Below are positions 7,425-15,825 of a stretch of DNA of 24,214 bases, one piece after another (within the stretch, counting starts at the first letter, position 1; each line of letters begins with the position of its first letter). The translations under genes were made by a program, and so were the position numbers. Source of the DNA: Stentor coeruleus. Taxonomy: Eukaryota; Ciliophora; Heterotrichea; Heterotrichida; Stentoridae. The stretch covers positions 1 through 24,214 of the forward strand of contig MPUH01001099.1 of assembly GCA_001970955.1 (NCBI GenBank). The letters are read 5' to 3'. A model generated the notes under the pieces. It searched no databases, was not told where the DNA came from, and saw only the letters and a list, made by a program, of their open reading frames with translations.

Positions 7425-8816
7425 ATGGACTTAAGCGACCAAGTTTTGAACGAACAAGAAAGGCTTATGTTAGAAATCGGATTCAGGCCACAAAGCGACC
7501 CAGAGCCTAGACAAGAAGAACACCCTGAGCCTGTATTTTTGCCTAGCCCTGAAGCAGAGGGTTATGAAAACATGTCAATTCTTAGAAGAGAGTTTTTTAA
7601 ACAGCGAAATGAGTATAGAAAATTACTAGAAAGCTACAATGAACTTTCTAGTGCTTTTAGAACGCATTTATCTCAAAGCATGAATGATTATTTTCTGCAG
7701 ATGCTTAATGATTTGAAGTTAGAAAGAGACTCACTGAAAAATATAAACAAATATTGTATGAGGCAAGTTTATGTATTAATAGAAGAGAATTATAGACTGA
7801 AAAGTGGTGGAGCTAAACTGAAAGATCATGGGATGGATATTGAGTCAGTTGAAGATCTAGTTTTTCAGAATTTCACAATGAAACAATTTTTAGGTAAAGA
7901 ATACGAACAGCATGCTAAGTGGCTAGAATCTCAATTAAATCAATCAAAAGAAGTAATAAAATCTCAGATTTTAGTGATTCAAGAGCTTAAAAATGAAATC
8001 GAGAACATTAAAACCTATCCTTCAAACATAGAATTTCCAGAGCCACCTCATTTTCAAGTTCAATACCAGTTAGTTAAATCTTTGCTTAGTGAAGTCAAAA
8101 AAGAAAACCATCTTCTCAGATCAGAATGCACGTCTCTCAAAGAAAACCAAGCAAAACTCTTTGAGGAAATCTCTAAACTTCATCAACAACTTGCAGAAAC
8201 ATCAGGAAAAATTGAAACAGACTCAAAACTAAAAAATTTAATCCAAAGAGAAAACTTATACCTCAATGAAATAACAAAAGAATTTGATAAAATCAATATG
8301 AAACAAGTTATGAGATTTACAGAAAGCAACGTTTTCCAACAACTTCAAATATTAGAAAATGAGAATGATGATCTCAAAAAAAAACTAGCAGAGACTGTTC
8401 ATGAAACAAGAAAATCAAACAAAGCTGGGAAAGAAGAAATGACTAAAGCTGAAGAAAATCGAATTAAGGAAATAGTTATTAAAGAAAAAATTAAAATAGA
8501 GAAAAAAGATCAAGAAATCGGAAAACTTAAAGATGATATTATAAATTCTAACAAAAAATGTGAAGAAATGCAGAATATAGTAAACAACCTACAAAAAGAA
8601 CTTGGGGAAAATCTTAAAAGTTTGAAAAAAGTATCAGATGAATTAGAAGGGGTTAAAAAAATTACAAGCAAAAGAGTAGCGCAGCTGGAAAACATGATTG
8701 CTGGGAAAAACGAAGAAATCACAAGACTTAGTACTGCTCAGACTAATTTGCCTATAGAAAAAGTAGTCTGTTTACTCCATAAAGCATTTAGTATAGAAAT
8801 AAATCAGCGCAATTAA
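7425..8816 (+). CDS. Long coiled-coil protein, unknown family
   Basis: The gene encodes 463 aa and ends in TAA. I start at ATG 7425 (MDLSDQVLNEQ); the frame stays open 12 nt further upstream, but only to a TTG. Residues 1-50 are acidic with many Pro and Glu. From about 50 to the end the protein is mainly alpha-helical coiled coil, broken by a Pro-containing hinge near residues 200-210 (EFPEPPHF). The last third (about 330-445) is very rich in Lys and Glu. It has no membrane span and no catalytic motif I recognise. It begins 15 nt after the preceding stop, and its own stop is 32 nt from the convergent RING-CH gene, so the 3' untranslated regions of both must be very short or overlap. A structural role at centrioles, cilia or cortex is possible but not shown. 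Confidence 0.8.
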   Translation: MDLSDQVLNEQERLMLEIGFRPQSDPEPRQEEHPEPVFLPSPEAEGYENMSILRREFFKQRNEYRKLLESYNELSSAFRTHLSQSMNDYFLQMLNDLKLERDSLKNINKYCMRQVYVLIEENYRLKSGGAKLKDHGMDIESVEDLVFQNFTMKQFLGKEYEQHAKWLESQLNQSKEVIKSQILVIQELKNEIENIKTYPSNIEFPEPPHFQVQYQLVKSLLSEVKKENHLLRSECTSLKENQAKLFEEISKLHQQLAETSGKIETDSKLKNLIQRENLYLNEITKEFDKINMKQVMRFTESNVFQQLQILENENDDLKKKLAETVHETRKSNKAGKEEMTKAEENRIKEIVIKEKIKIEKKDQEIGKLKDDIINSNKKCEEMQNIVNNLQKELGENLKSLKKVSDELEGVKKITSKRVAQLENMIAGKNEEITRLSTAQTNLPIEKVVCLLHKAFSIEINQRN

Positions 8817-8848
8817 TTTTTTATATATTATCTAGCTTTTTACTAATA

Positions 8849-9442
8849 TTATTTATTTTCTAAAGATATTTCTCTATGATCAACCATTTCATGAAGTTCA
8901 GTAGTTTGGTTAATTTGTCCAAGGATAGTTAATTCTTTTTTAGAATTACTTTCTTTTGTTTTTATTGAAGAAATGATATACTCCTTTCTTGTGGTAATAC
9001 AGAAAATTGCTTGGATCATTTTTATGATTATTGTTAAAATACATAAAAAAGATATAGCGAATCCTAACAAAAAACCTATAAATCTGACTAGGCTACTTTG
9101 TGGGGTAATGTAGTTTTTTGATATAACAATGATAATAACTACTGCTAAGGATGGGAGCATCAGGATTAAAACTATTATGCAAATGATTTTAAAGACTTTG
9201 TCATTGATTTCTACTTTAAGGTTGCACTTTTTTTGTATAGTGACTTTTATATCGAAGCTGTAATTGCAAATTTCACATTTTCGAGCATCTTCGCTGTTGT
9301 TTTGAGAATTAATCCAGGTATAAAGACATTCTTTGTGTATATATTTTGATGAACCTTTACACAGACAAGGGCTTATGAGTTTTTTATCTTTTGTCTCGCC
9401 ATCAAAGCAGATTCTGCAAGCCTTTGAGTCATTTTTTTCCAT
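8849..9442 (-). CDS. RING-CH (MARCH-type) membrane E3 ubiquitin ligase
   Basis: The gene encodes 197 aa and ends in TAA. The N-terminal RING-CH (RINGv) finger has the C4HC3 order: C9, C12, C26, C28, H36, C39, C56, C59, with the family signature CRICFDG near the start and HKECLYTWIN in the middle. Trp43 is the residue expected for E2 binding. Two hydrophobic spans follow at about 84-108 and 119-145, then a polar tail. Finger plus two spans is the usual MARCH architecture. Such proteins sit in endomembranes or at the cell surface and ubiquitinate membrane proteins to direct their trafficking or degradation. A degenerate copy of its first exon-like part lies at about 10010-10220 on the same strand, so this family has been duplicated locally. 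The family call is firm; the target is unknown. Confidence 0.92.
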   Translation of the reverse strand: MEKNDSKACRICFDGETKDKKLISPCLCKGSSKYIHKECLYTWINSQNNSEDARKCEICNYSFDIKVTIQKKCNLKVEINDKVFKIICIIVLILMLPSLAVVIIIVISKNYITPQSSLVRFIGFLLGFAISFLCILTIIIKMIQAIFCITTRKEYIISSIKTKESNSKKELTILGQINQTTELHEMVDHREISLENK

Positions 9443-10534
9443 AAAATAATTTTTTATTATTGTATAAACTCAGGTTTTTATAAGGATACTATTGGATTCA
9501 AATTGGAAAAATTTTCAATATAATTACTTAATGTTGAAGTATGATTTTACTATTTTACTGCTAAAAATTATTACTAATTAAAACAAAATAAGTAGTTATT
9601 GAGGGTAAATGCTAGAAGCTTTTTAATTATATTCATTAACTATTATAATCTTCACTCTCTCATTCAACTTTATAATAATTTTATGTAGAAACTTCTAATA
9701 ATAAACTGGCTGATAACGAATAGTTTGAATTAGCAAACCTACCAGATGTTGAATTTATCTTAAGTGAATTTATAAAACCTACTATATTTTTTTTTAATAA
9801 TTTAGCATTATCAATTCAGTAAGTCTTATTCTTTTCTTTCTATTTGCTCTTTGCTTTCCATCATTATTATTTATTCTAATCTCAAACTCCTATTCTGATA
9901 TTTCTCTCAATTGCATTTTTTAATTTATTCTACTTGTATATTTATTTCTACTCTTAAAATTCAATAATTTTATCTTTCACATCCTCTCAATCTACATCAT
10001 TGATTTTTGTTAAAAACTTTTATAAAATTTAGATATTAAAGTTATAATTACAAACTTCATATTTTCGTTTATCTTCGTCATTAATTTTAGAGTTGATTCA
10101 AGTATAAAGACATTCTTTATGAATATGTTTGATGATTCTTTACAGTGACAAAAACTTAAAAGAGTTTTTTTGTCTTTTATCAAAGCAGATTCTAAAAGTT
10201 TTTAGCTCGTTTTGTTCCATGAAAATAAGTTTTATTATGATATTTTGATAATGGGTTATGATGCTTAATAGCAGTTTCAAACTACTTCTCCTAAACAACT
10301 TATTCTCAAAAACTAGCAGCCCAAAATAATAAAAACTATCTCGAAACCATTACCAAACTTTGTAAATAATTTATGCATACTTTACTATTTTTTCCTCAGA
10401 AATTTATCTTTTCTCATATACTCTATCATTCATAAAACCCAATTTCCATAAAATTCCTTAAATAATTTCTTATAATAAATCTAAACCTAGAAATCCTCCA
10501 TACCATCCTTCATGCCAATTATTTTAATAAAAAT
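9443..10534. other. Divergent spacer containing a RING-CH pseudogene
   Basis: This lies between the RING-CH gene (-) and the RRM/zinc-finger gene (+). About 9443-9640 is the 5' flank of the RING-CH gene. Around 9680-9800 there is a short coding-like plus-strand stretch with one TAG (9721) that may be a remnant. About 9830-10010 is C/T-rich without a gene. The RING-CH pseudogene lies at 10010-10220. From about 10260 to 10534 the sequence is C-rich and G-poor on the plus strand, as expected for the 5' flank of the following gene. Confidence 0.5.
10010..10220 (-). pseudogene. Degenerate copy of the RING-CH E3 ligase gene
   Basis: Read on the minus strand from ATG 10218-10220, the sequence follows the first 65 or so residues of the intact gene at 8849-9442, including RICFD, the block HKECLYT-INS and CNYxF. 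Stops interrupt it: TAA after about 26 codons, and TGA exactly where the intact protein has Trp43. The first zinc-ligand Cys is lost (ACRIC becomes TFRIC), and the seventh ligand is Tyr instead of Cys. Similarity extends about 30 nt upstream of the ATG, so this was a DNA-level duplication. The transmembrane part is not recognisable. Confidence 0.88.
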
Positions 10535-11278
10535 ATGAACCTTTTTGTTGGTAATCTCCCAGAGTCCATCTACAAGCATAACCTCGAATCTGAGTTTCGG
10601 AAGTTCGGCGAGTGCAGTGTAAGTTTTTTCGTAACATTCATTCAGGGTAAATTCGCATTCCTAAACTACATCGACTTAATTTCAGCGAAAAATGCTCTTA
10701 AATCTTGGAAGGGTAAAAAGTTTGAAGGTAAAATTCTAAACATTGAAGTATGTAGTACTGAGCATAGCGAAGATTTTGATTTAGTCCAATCAGAAACCCC
10801 TCGTGCAGTAACCCCATCAAGTTCTTTACGATCTGATACTACATCAGCTATTGAACCTATAAGAAATAATAATTCCAATGCAACTGAAGTTGATAGTCAA
10901 CTGGTCTTTAATAATCCTGAAAATACTAATCTAGTATCTGAAATTGTTTATTTACATAAGGCTTCAAAATCCAATTTACCTAAAAGAATTGCTTTTAATA
11001 ATGAGTTTTGTGAAGTTATAGACCCTTTTCATCATACGAAGCGTGGAAGGAAAAAGAAGGGTGAAAAAGCTATCAATCCAGTTAAGAATATTGATAAAAA
11101 TTATATTGAAGCTTATGGGTCAATTTATAAGGTTATAAAAGCATATAAGATAGTCGATGGGAATAGTATAATTAAGTGCTTGGCTTGCGATAGAATTATT
11201 AAAAAGAAATCGATTAGGTCTCATGCAATTTCTAATGTGCACCAGAAGAATTATTTGCCTTTGCTTGATTTGAAGTAA
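10535..11278 (+). CDS. RRM protein with C-terminal C2H2-like zinc finger
   Basis: The gene encodes 247 aa and ends in TAA. An RRM covers about residues 1-72 and begins right at the start Met, with RNP2 LFVGNL (3-8) and RNP1 GKFAFLNY (38-45). A Ser/Thr/Asn-rich linker and a basic patch RGRKKKGEK follow. Near the end there is a finger C215-x2-C218-x11-H230-x5-H236, like U1-type or matrin-type zinc fingers that bind RNA or DNA. The combination suggests a nuclear RNA-binding protein, perhaps in splicing or mRNA processing; no specific orthologue is recognised. A GTAAGT...CAG segment inside the RRM (10619-10645) is 27 nt and in frame, but it encodes the second beta strand and is best kept as coding. 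The gene has its own C-rich 5' flank and stands alone. Confidence 0.82.
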   Translation: MNLFVGNLPESIYKHNLESEFRKFGECSVSFFVTFIQGKFAFLNYIDLISAKNALKSWKGKKFEGKILNIEVCSTEHSEDFDLVQSETPRAVTPSSSLRSDTTSAIEPIRNNNSNATEVDSQLVFNNPENTNLVSEIVYLHKASKSNLPKRIAFNNEFCEVIDPFHHTKRGRKKKGEKAINPVKNIDKNYIEAYGSIYKVIKAYKIVDGNSIIKCLACDRIIKKKSIRSHAISNVHQKNYLPLLDLK

Positions 11279-11639
11279 GTTTTGGAATATAATAAATGGG
11301 CTAATAAATAGCTTTGAAAAATATATTTTTTTGAGAGGATGAAAATTAAAAAAAAAAGACATTAAATCAGAAGATGATTATAGATGAGATGATGCTTTTT
11401 TTTTATTGAATAGTTGATTTTTTGATATTAAAAAAACCTTGTTGATTTAAATTATAAATATGAGAAAAAATTTAAGAATAGTAAATAAAATTGGTTTNAT
11501 GAGAAAAAATTTAAGAATAGTAAATAAAATTGGTTTGATTAATAAGTAATTATAGAGATGTTTAGCTAAAATAAACTCATGATCATATAACTTTCATATT
11601 TTATTTCGAATATAGCAAAGTGCTAAACATTTTCTAATA
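11279..11639. other. Intergenic, no gene seen; contains an N-joined repeat
   Basis: AT-rich DNA between two same-strand genes. The first part is G-rich like other 3' flanks. It contains runs of T and A and the 38-nt duplication around the N at 11498. No coding frame or RNA gene was recognised. Confidence 0.5.
11460..11536 (+). repeat. Assembly-type duplication around N at 11498
   Basis: The 38-nt segment 11460-11497 is repeated at 11499-11536 with period 39, with one N between. It is the same pattern as three other N positions in the window and probably marks joined contig ends rather than biology. Confidence 0.85.
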
Positions 11640-12107
11640 ATGGAAGAATATAAAGTAGGTATAAAGCTAAAAGAAAAGCTTAGGCAGGTGTCGAACAAAG
11701 GAAAATTGAATTTAGATACAAATCCTTTATCTGGAGATATTAATTTGCCTGAGATAAAATCGCAAAGCCCTGGAAACAAAGTTGCCTTTTCTCTAAGGTT
11801 AAATGAACTGAATGAAGAGAAGGATAAAAGTTTACAAAAAGAAATTCAACTAAAATTAGGAAATTCATACAGAAGCCCTATGGAAAAACTTCCTCAAATA
11901 AATCTTACTCCTCGTCCTAATCACAACCAGCAATTTTCTTCGATCAAAATGACTACAAAAAGTGCGAGCCCTATTCATAAACGTCATCAAGGCCAAGACT
12001 TGTCTCCAAATGATATAAGACTTCCACCAATTTTATCAACTAGTAAAAATACACGATCAGCCTTACGAAATTTAATGAAGCTACATCAAAATACAAATGC
12101 TAAATAG
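11640..12107 (+). CDS. Small basic, probably disordered protein
   Basis: The gene encodes 155 aa and ends in TAG. No family is recognised. The protein is rich in Lys, Ser, Pro, Asn and Gln, with a short helical stretch near 55-75 (LRLNELNEEKDKSLQKE). Several Ser-Pro or Thr-Pro pairs (SQSPG, YRSPM, LTPRP, SASPIH, LSPND) could be sites for proline-directed kinases. There is no signal peptide, membrane span or Cys cluster. ATG 11640 has the A-rich context (TAATA-ATG) common to starts here. It is coding in my view because composition and codon choice match the neighbours and the frame is clean for 155 codons. An intrinsically disordered regulator or structural protein is possible. Confidence 0.7.
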   Translation: MEEYKVGIKLKEKLRQVSNKGKLNLDTNPLSGDINLPEIKSQSPGNKVAFSLRLNELNEEKDKSLQKEIQLKLGNSYRSPMEKLPQINLTPRPNHNQQFSSIKMTTKSASPIHKRHQGQDLSPNDIRLPPILSTSKNTRSALRNLMKLHQNTNAK

Positions 12108-12358
12108 CATTCTACTAATAATTAATTAATTGATTTACTTAACTTAGCTAAAAAAAAGATAAATATACTTCAATCAAGACTTTAAAACCAAATTAAACAT
12201 CTGCAATTCAACTTTTTTTACTATCATACAATATTTTCTTTAGTTTTTACATGAATTATTAGAGTTTAAACGAATAAAAAATTAAGTCTTTAATTCTAGC
12301 TTTGGGAAATCTTTTTTGTATTTAATAGATATAATTCTACTTTGATATTAACTTTTAA

Positions 12359-12406
12359 GTAAGCTTTACTTTAATAATTTAGATTCATTTTAGTATTAAA
12401 GCTTAC
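12359..12406. repeat. Spaced inverted repeat, 10-bp arms
   Basis: GTAAGCTTTA at 12359-12368 and its exact reverse complement TAAAGCTTAC at 12397-12406 are separated by 28 nt. Each arm contains the palindrome AAGCTT. No function can be assigned. Confidence 0.4.
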
Positions 12407-12868
12407 TGTTAAGCCTACAATTTTTCAGCAATCTTCAGGCAAACCCTTCAAAATAATACTCACAGTATATCTTAAAGAATTTTGGCATATTTTTTCTATT
12501 CTACGATACAAATCTTACATAATATTTATTATGCTACAATAGTTATTCTATTTATATCCCTTTAATCCATTTATAATTAAAAATGCCAAAGTCCACTTCT
12601 TTGCCTTTAATTTTCATTAGAATCAAAGACAATAATTGTAGATGTTTGAACTTATTTTCTTAAGGTACCAGATATTTTGATTCAAGTAATATATTTCAAT
12701 AGTTATAATTATTTTCTAAGATATTAGAGTATAGAATAGGTTTAAGATTGGGAATTATTATTCTGAATACAATAAACCATATGATTTTTAATAAAGTATA
12801 TTGAAGGTATGCTTTCAGTGATTGAATTGCAAAAATTTCTTATGTGAAATTACCTTTTATGTAATTCT

Positions 12869-12920
12869 GTATGAAGAATTGATTTTATATACTTGCGTAT
12901 GAAGAATTGATTTTATGTAC
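12869..12920 (+). repeat. Direct tandem repeat, two copies of 24 nt (period 28)
   Basis: A 24-nt unit beginning GTATGAAGAATTG at 12869-12892 recurs at 12897-12920 with one mismatch (TATATAC versus TATGTAC). There is no N between the copies, so unlike the four N-joined repeats this seems a real local duplication. Confidence 0.7.
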
Positions 12921-13840
12921 TTTTCGCTAGAAATACTCATGGCAATAAGAACTGTATACTTTTGACTCTTAATTGATTATTTTAATAAAAAGTATAAATA
13001 TTTTCCTGATATGAAGAGTAGGAAGCGCTTTTAAGCTTTATACACTAAGAATTAATTCTTTATATTCAATGCATATAGAAAAAGTTTCTTCAAGTGATTA
13101 TTTTACAAGTGTAAAAATTAAAAATTATTGTGATTATATAATTATAATAATGGTAATCAGATTTGGCTTAGTTGAATTACACGTGCATATTTTTATACTA
13201 ATTTTATATATCTAATAAAAGCAAACTAAGCTTTATTCGATATACAGATAATAATTTACGTTTATTTATAAATAATTTTAACCTTTGTGATAAAAATATA
13301 GCATAATATACAATCGTGTGAAATATATAAATTGATATTTTAAACTAAAGTGCTCATAGGATTAACTATAAAGATTAGTTATATTTTTATCCAAAAAATC
13401 CTAATTGACTTTATTTAGGAATATTTAACATTTCATATCTCTGATTTTGTATTGAAAAATATATGCAATCTTATAAAACTAGGAAAAAAAATTTCTTAAC
13501 TTCTCTTTTAAGCATGCTTTGTGAAATTAAGAGTAATCTAAGTACAAACTAAGAATTCTAAGGCCTATAGTGTATTATTTATAGTTTAAAGGATAACTAA
13601 TATAAAAACTTTAACTTGACTGACTGCTCTATTAAAAACTATCTAAAATACCCTATACCAAAGCTTACTACAATCTTCAAACTTGATCTTTAGTCAAAAC
13701 TCTTCTAATAAGTTCCCATAGATATTTTATCAGCCTAACTAAGCAGGATTTTAATTTTCTCCTATATTATATAATTATTATACTATAGTTTGTTCACCCG
13801 CATTTTACTTTAATGCCTTTAGTATCCGTTTTCTAATAAA

Positions 13841-14224
13841 ATGTCAAAGTTCTTTTCATTTTTGACTTTGCTCGCTCTTGTCGTCTTATCCTATGGTAAT
13901 ACTTATCCAGGAGCCCAAACTCACAATAGTGAGTTTCCTCAGAATTCAGAAGCATCTTTTTTTAAATCGCTTGCTGAAAAGTCTATAGAAATTGAAGATA
14001 ACATAGACCGCGGGAAATTTTTATGGTTAATTCAAAGTGAAGAAGAAGGCTTATATGATGAAATAAGCACTAAAACTAATTTACCAGAAGAACCAGATGA
14101 AGGAGAAGTAGATACTGAGGATGATGATATACTCGCGCCAGAAGAAATTAGTGATCCATTAATCTCTTTAGAAGAAGAAATGCCAGCATCACCTGAAAAT
14201 GATGGTGCATTAATTTATGGCTAG
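13841..14224 (+). CDS. Small secreted acidic protein
   Basis: The gene encodes 127 aa and ends in TAG. Residues 1-19 form a classical signal peptide: Lys3, a hydrophobic core FFSFLTLLALVVL and a small-residue end SYG before NTYP. The predicted mature chain of about 108 residues is strongly acidic, with dense Glu/Asp runs in the second half (for example DEGEVDTEDDD and SLEEEMPASPE), and has no Cys and no membrane span. No family is recognised. A very acidic secreted chain could bind calcium in the ER or secretory granules, or be a propeptide-like or cortical granule component; these are guesses. The gene is isolated between two long gene-poor stretches and has its own C-rich 5' flank. Start and frame are convincing because the signal peptide begins at the first ATG. 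Confidence 0.78.
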   Translation: MSKFFSFLTLLALVVLSYGNTYPGAQTHNSEFPQNSEASFFKSLAEKSIEIEDNIDRGKFLWLIQSEEEGLYDEISTKTNLPEEPDEGEVDTEDDDILAPEEISDPLISLEEEMPASPENDGALIYG

Positions 14225-15825
14225 AGAGCTAATTAATTAGAATTATTCTTTCAAGGGATGTGTCAAAAAAAATTAAGAATATTTTTAACTTATTGTTTTT
14301 TTATGCTATGAGTTATACAAATTATTTTTTTGAGTAGAAGGATAATTGTGATATTGTAGCAATTAGAATTAGATTTTATGTTGTTAATGTAGCTTTTTTT
14401 ATATAATTGAAATTAGATGCACAAGATATATCCATAATTTTAACAATTTTTTTTAACATTCATTTTCGATGTATGGAATTCTAGGATTATCTTATTTGGG
14501 TATATATTATTTTAGAATATAGATAATTGAAAAAATAATAAACAATTTGAGTGATAAAAAAAGAGTTTTTATTCTGGAACTGAAATTTTGTTTGATAGTT
14601 TTTATAGTGTGGTTGTTATAATTTGTAATGATGTAAGAGCAAATTTTATTTACAAATCTATGATATAAGTACATTTATGTTAATATCTATACATTTTATG
14701 TGGATATATTTAATATTAGTATATTTTATGTATACCCTTGGGTATTGATTTTAAATAAAACAAGCAAATAATATTATAAATAGAATGGCTTTTAACGCAA
14801 ATTGATTATTTGAGTTTGATTAAGCATAGACACTTTTCAGCAATTAATATATTGAAAAAGCATAGAATCTTTTAATTCAAATCTACTTTCTAAAAATTTA
14901 AACTCTAATTTTTTATTTACTCATAATTATACTTTTAAATCTATAGTGCTGATAACTTCAAAAGCAAATCAAATTTACAATAAACTTTAAAATTATACTG
15001 ATTTTTACAATTTTCATATTTTGAATTTTACCTTAATTTCCTGTTTTTCATAATTCAGTGCATATTTCATAATCTTAAAGCTAATATAGAATATATGTTT
15101 TGAATTGTAGATAATTTAATCAAATAAGGTATTTTAGAATATCTGTCAACTCTAATTCAAATAAAATGCTTTTTGTCAAATAAACAATATATATATTAGT
15201 AATTATTAAAAATTGCATAAGTTTGTATTATTTTGTATTTTTTCTTATTTAAAACACAATTTTTATTATATCTAATGCATATACCCAGAAATAAAGCAAT
15301 AATAAATATGAGCTATAAGCCTTATACTATAAGTCAAGATCTCTGAGTGGCTCCTTATTTAGCAATTTTATATATTTAAATTAACAGCATTTCTTAAATG
15401 ATTTAATTCCTTTAAAATATTAAAAACTTAAAATAAAAATCATCACTTTCACCTATTATTAGCTACCTTTAAATATTCAATCATAATTTTACCTAAAATA
15501 TGCTTTTTATTTTAAAATATATATGCATTTGTATATTACCCAAAACCATAAATAAACTGTTTATAACCCAATTCCTAAATAACTAAATCTAATCTCTTAA
15601 TATATTATCAAAGCATTAAAAAATTATCTCAAAATAAGCTTAGACTTAATATTAACTGCCAAGGTAATTCGCTTAAAAATCTATATTCCTAAAGCACCAA
15701 AAAATAATTCTCATATTTTTTAATGTAAATATATAGCCATAGTAATTTCTAAAGTAATATCCAATTCATATCAAATCATTTAACACTTTAAAATTCTACT
15801 GTTAATTTAGTATTATAGTAAGTAT
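14225..15825. other. 1.6-kb gene-poor region
   Basis: No coding frame or gene remnant was recognised. The left part is G-rich and C-poor (14281-14400 has 19 G and 5 C by my count), like other 3' flanks. The right part from about 15400 is C-rich and G-poor, the 5' flank of the TPR/IQ gene. It contains short AT-rich repeats near 14670-14736 and a small palindrome-like element ATACCC-TT-GGGTAT at 14732-14745. Confidence 0.5.
14670..14736 (+). repeat. Imperfect AT-rich repeats (TACATTTTATGT-like)
   Basis: Three related blocks occur in a row: GTACATTTATGT, ATACATTTTATGT and GTATATTTTATGT, spaced by roughly 20-30 nt. Similarity is short and the background is AT-rich, so this may be chance or a decayed minisatellite. 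Confidence 0.35.

Larger units (their letters stand above)
12108..13840. other. 1.7-kb gene-poor region
   Basis: No open frame of useful length and no recognisable gene remnant on either strand. It contains a 28-nt-period tandem pair (12869-12920) and a spaced inverted repeat (12359-12406). About 13620-13840 becomes C-rich on the plus strand, fitting the 5' flank of the secreted-protein gene. It could hide a non-coding RNA gene that cannot be recognised by eye; no tRNA-like boxes were seen. Confidence 0.5.

Noticed and set aside
10619..10645. Possible 27-nt intron (GTAAGT...CAG) in the RRM/zinc-finger gene
   Set aside because: It is in frame and supplies the second beta strand of the RRM; removing it would leave the RRM too short, and it is not of the 15-nt class.
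14225..15825. tRNA or snRNA genes in the gene-poor regions
   Set aside because: I looked for TPsiC-like boxes and cloverleaf arms on both strands and found none convincing; a covariance-model search would be decisive.
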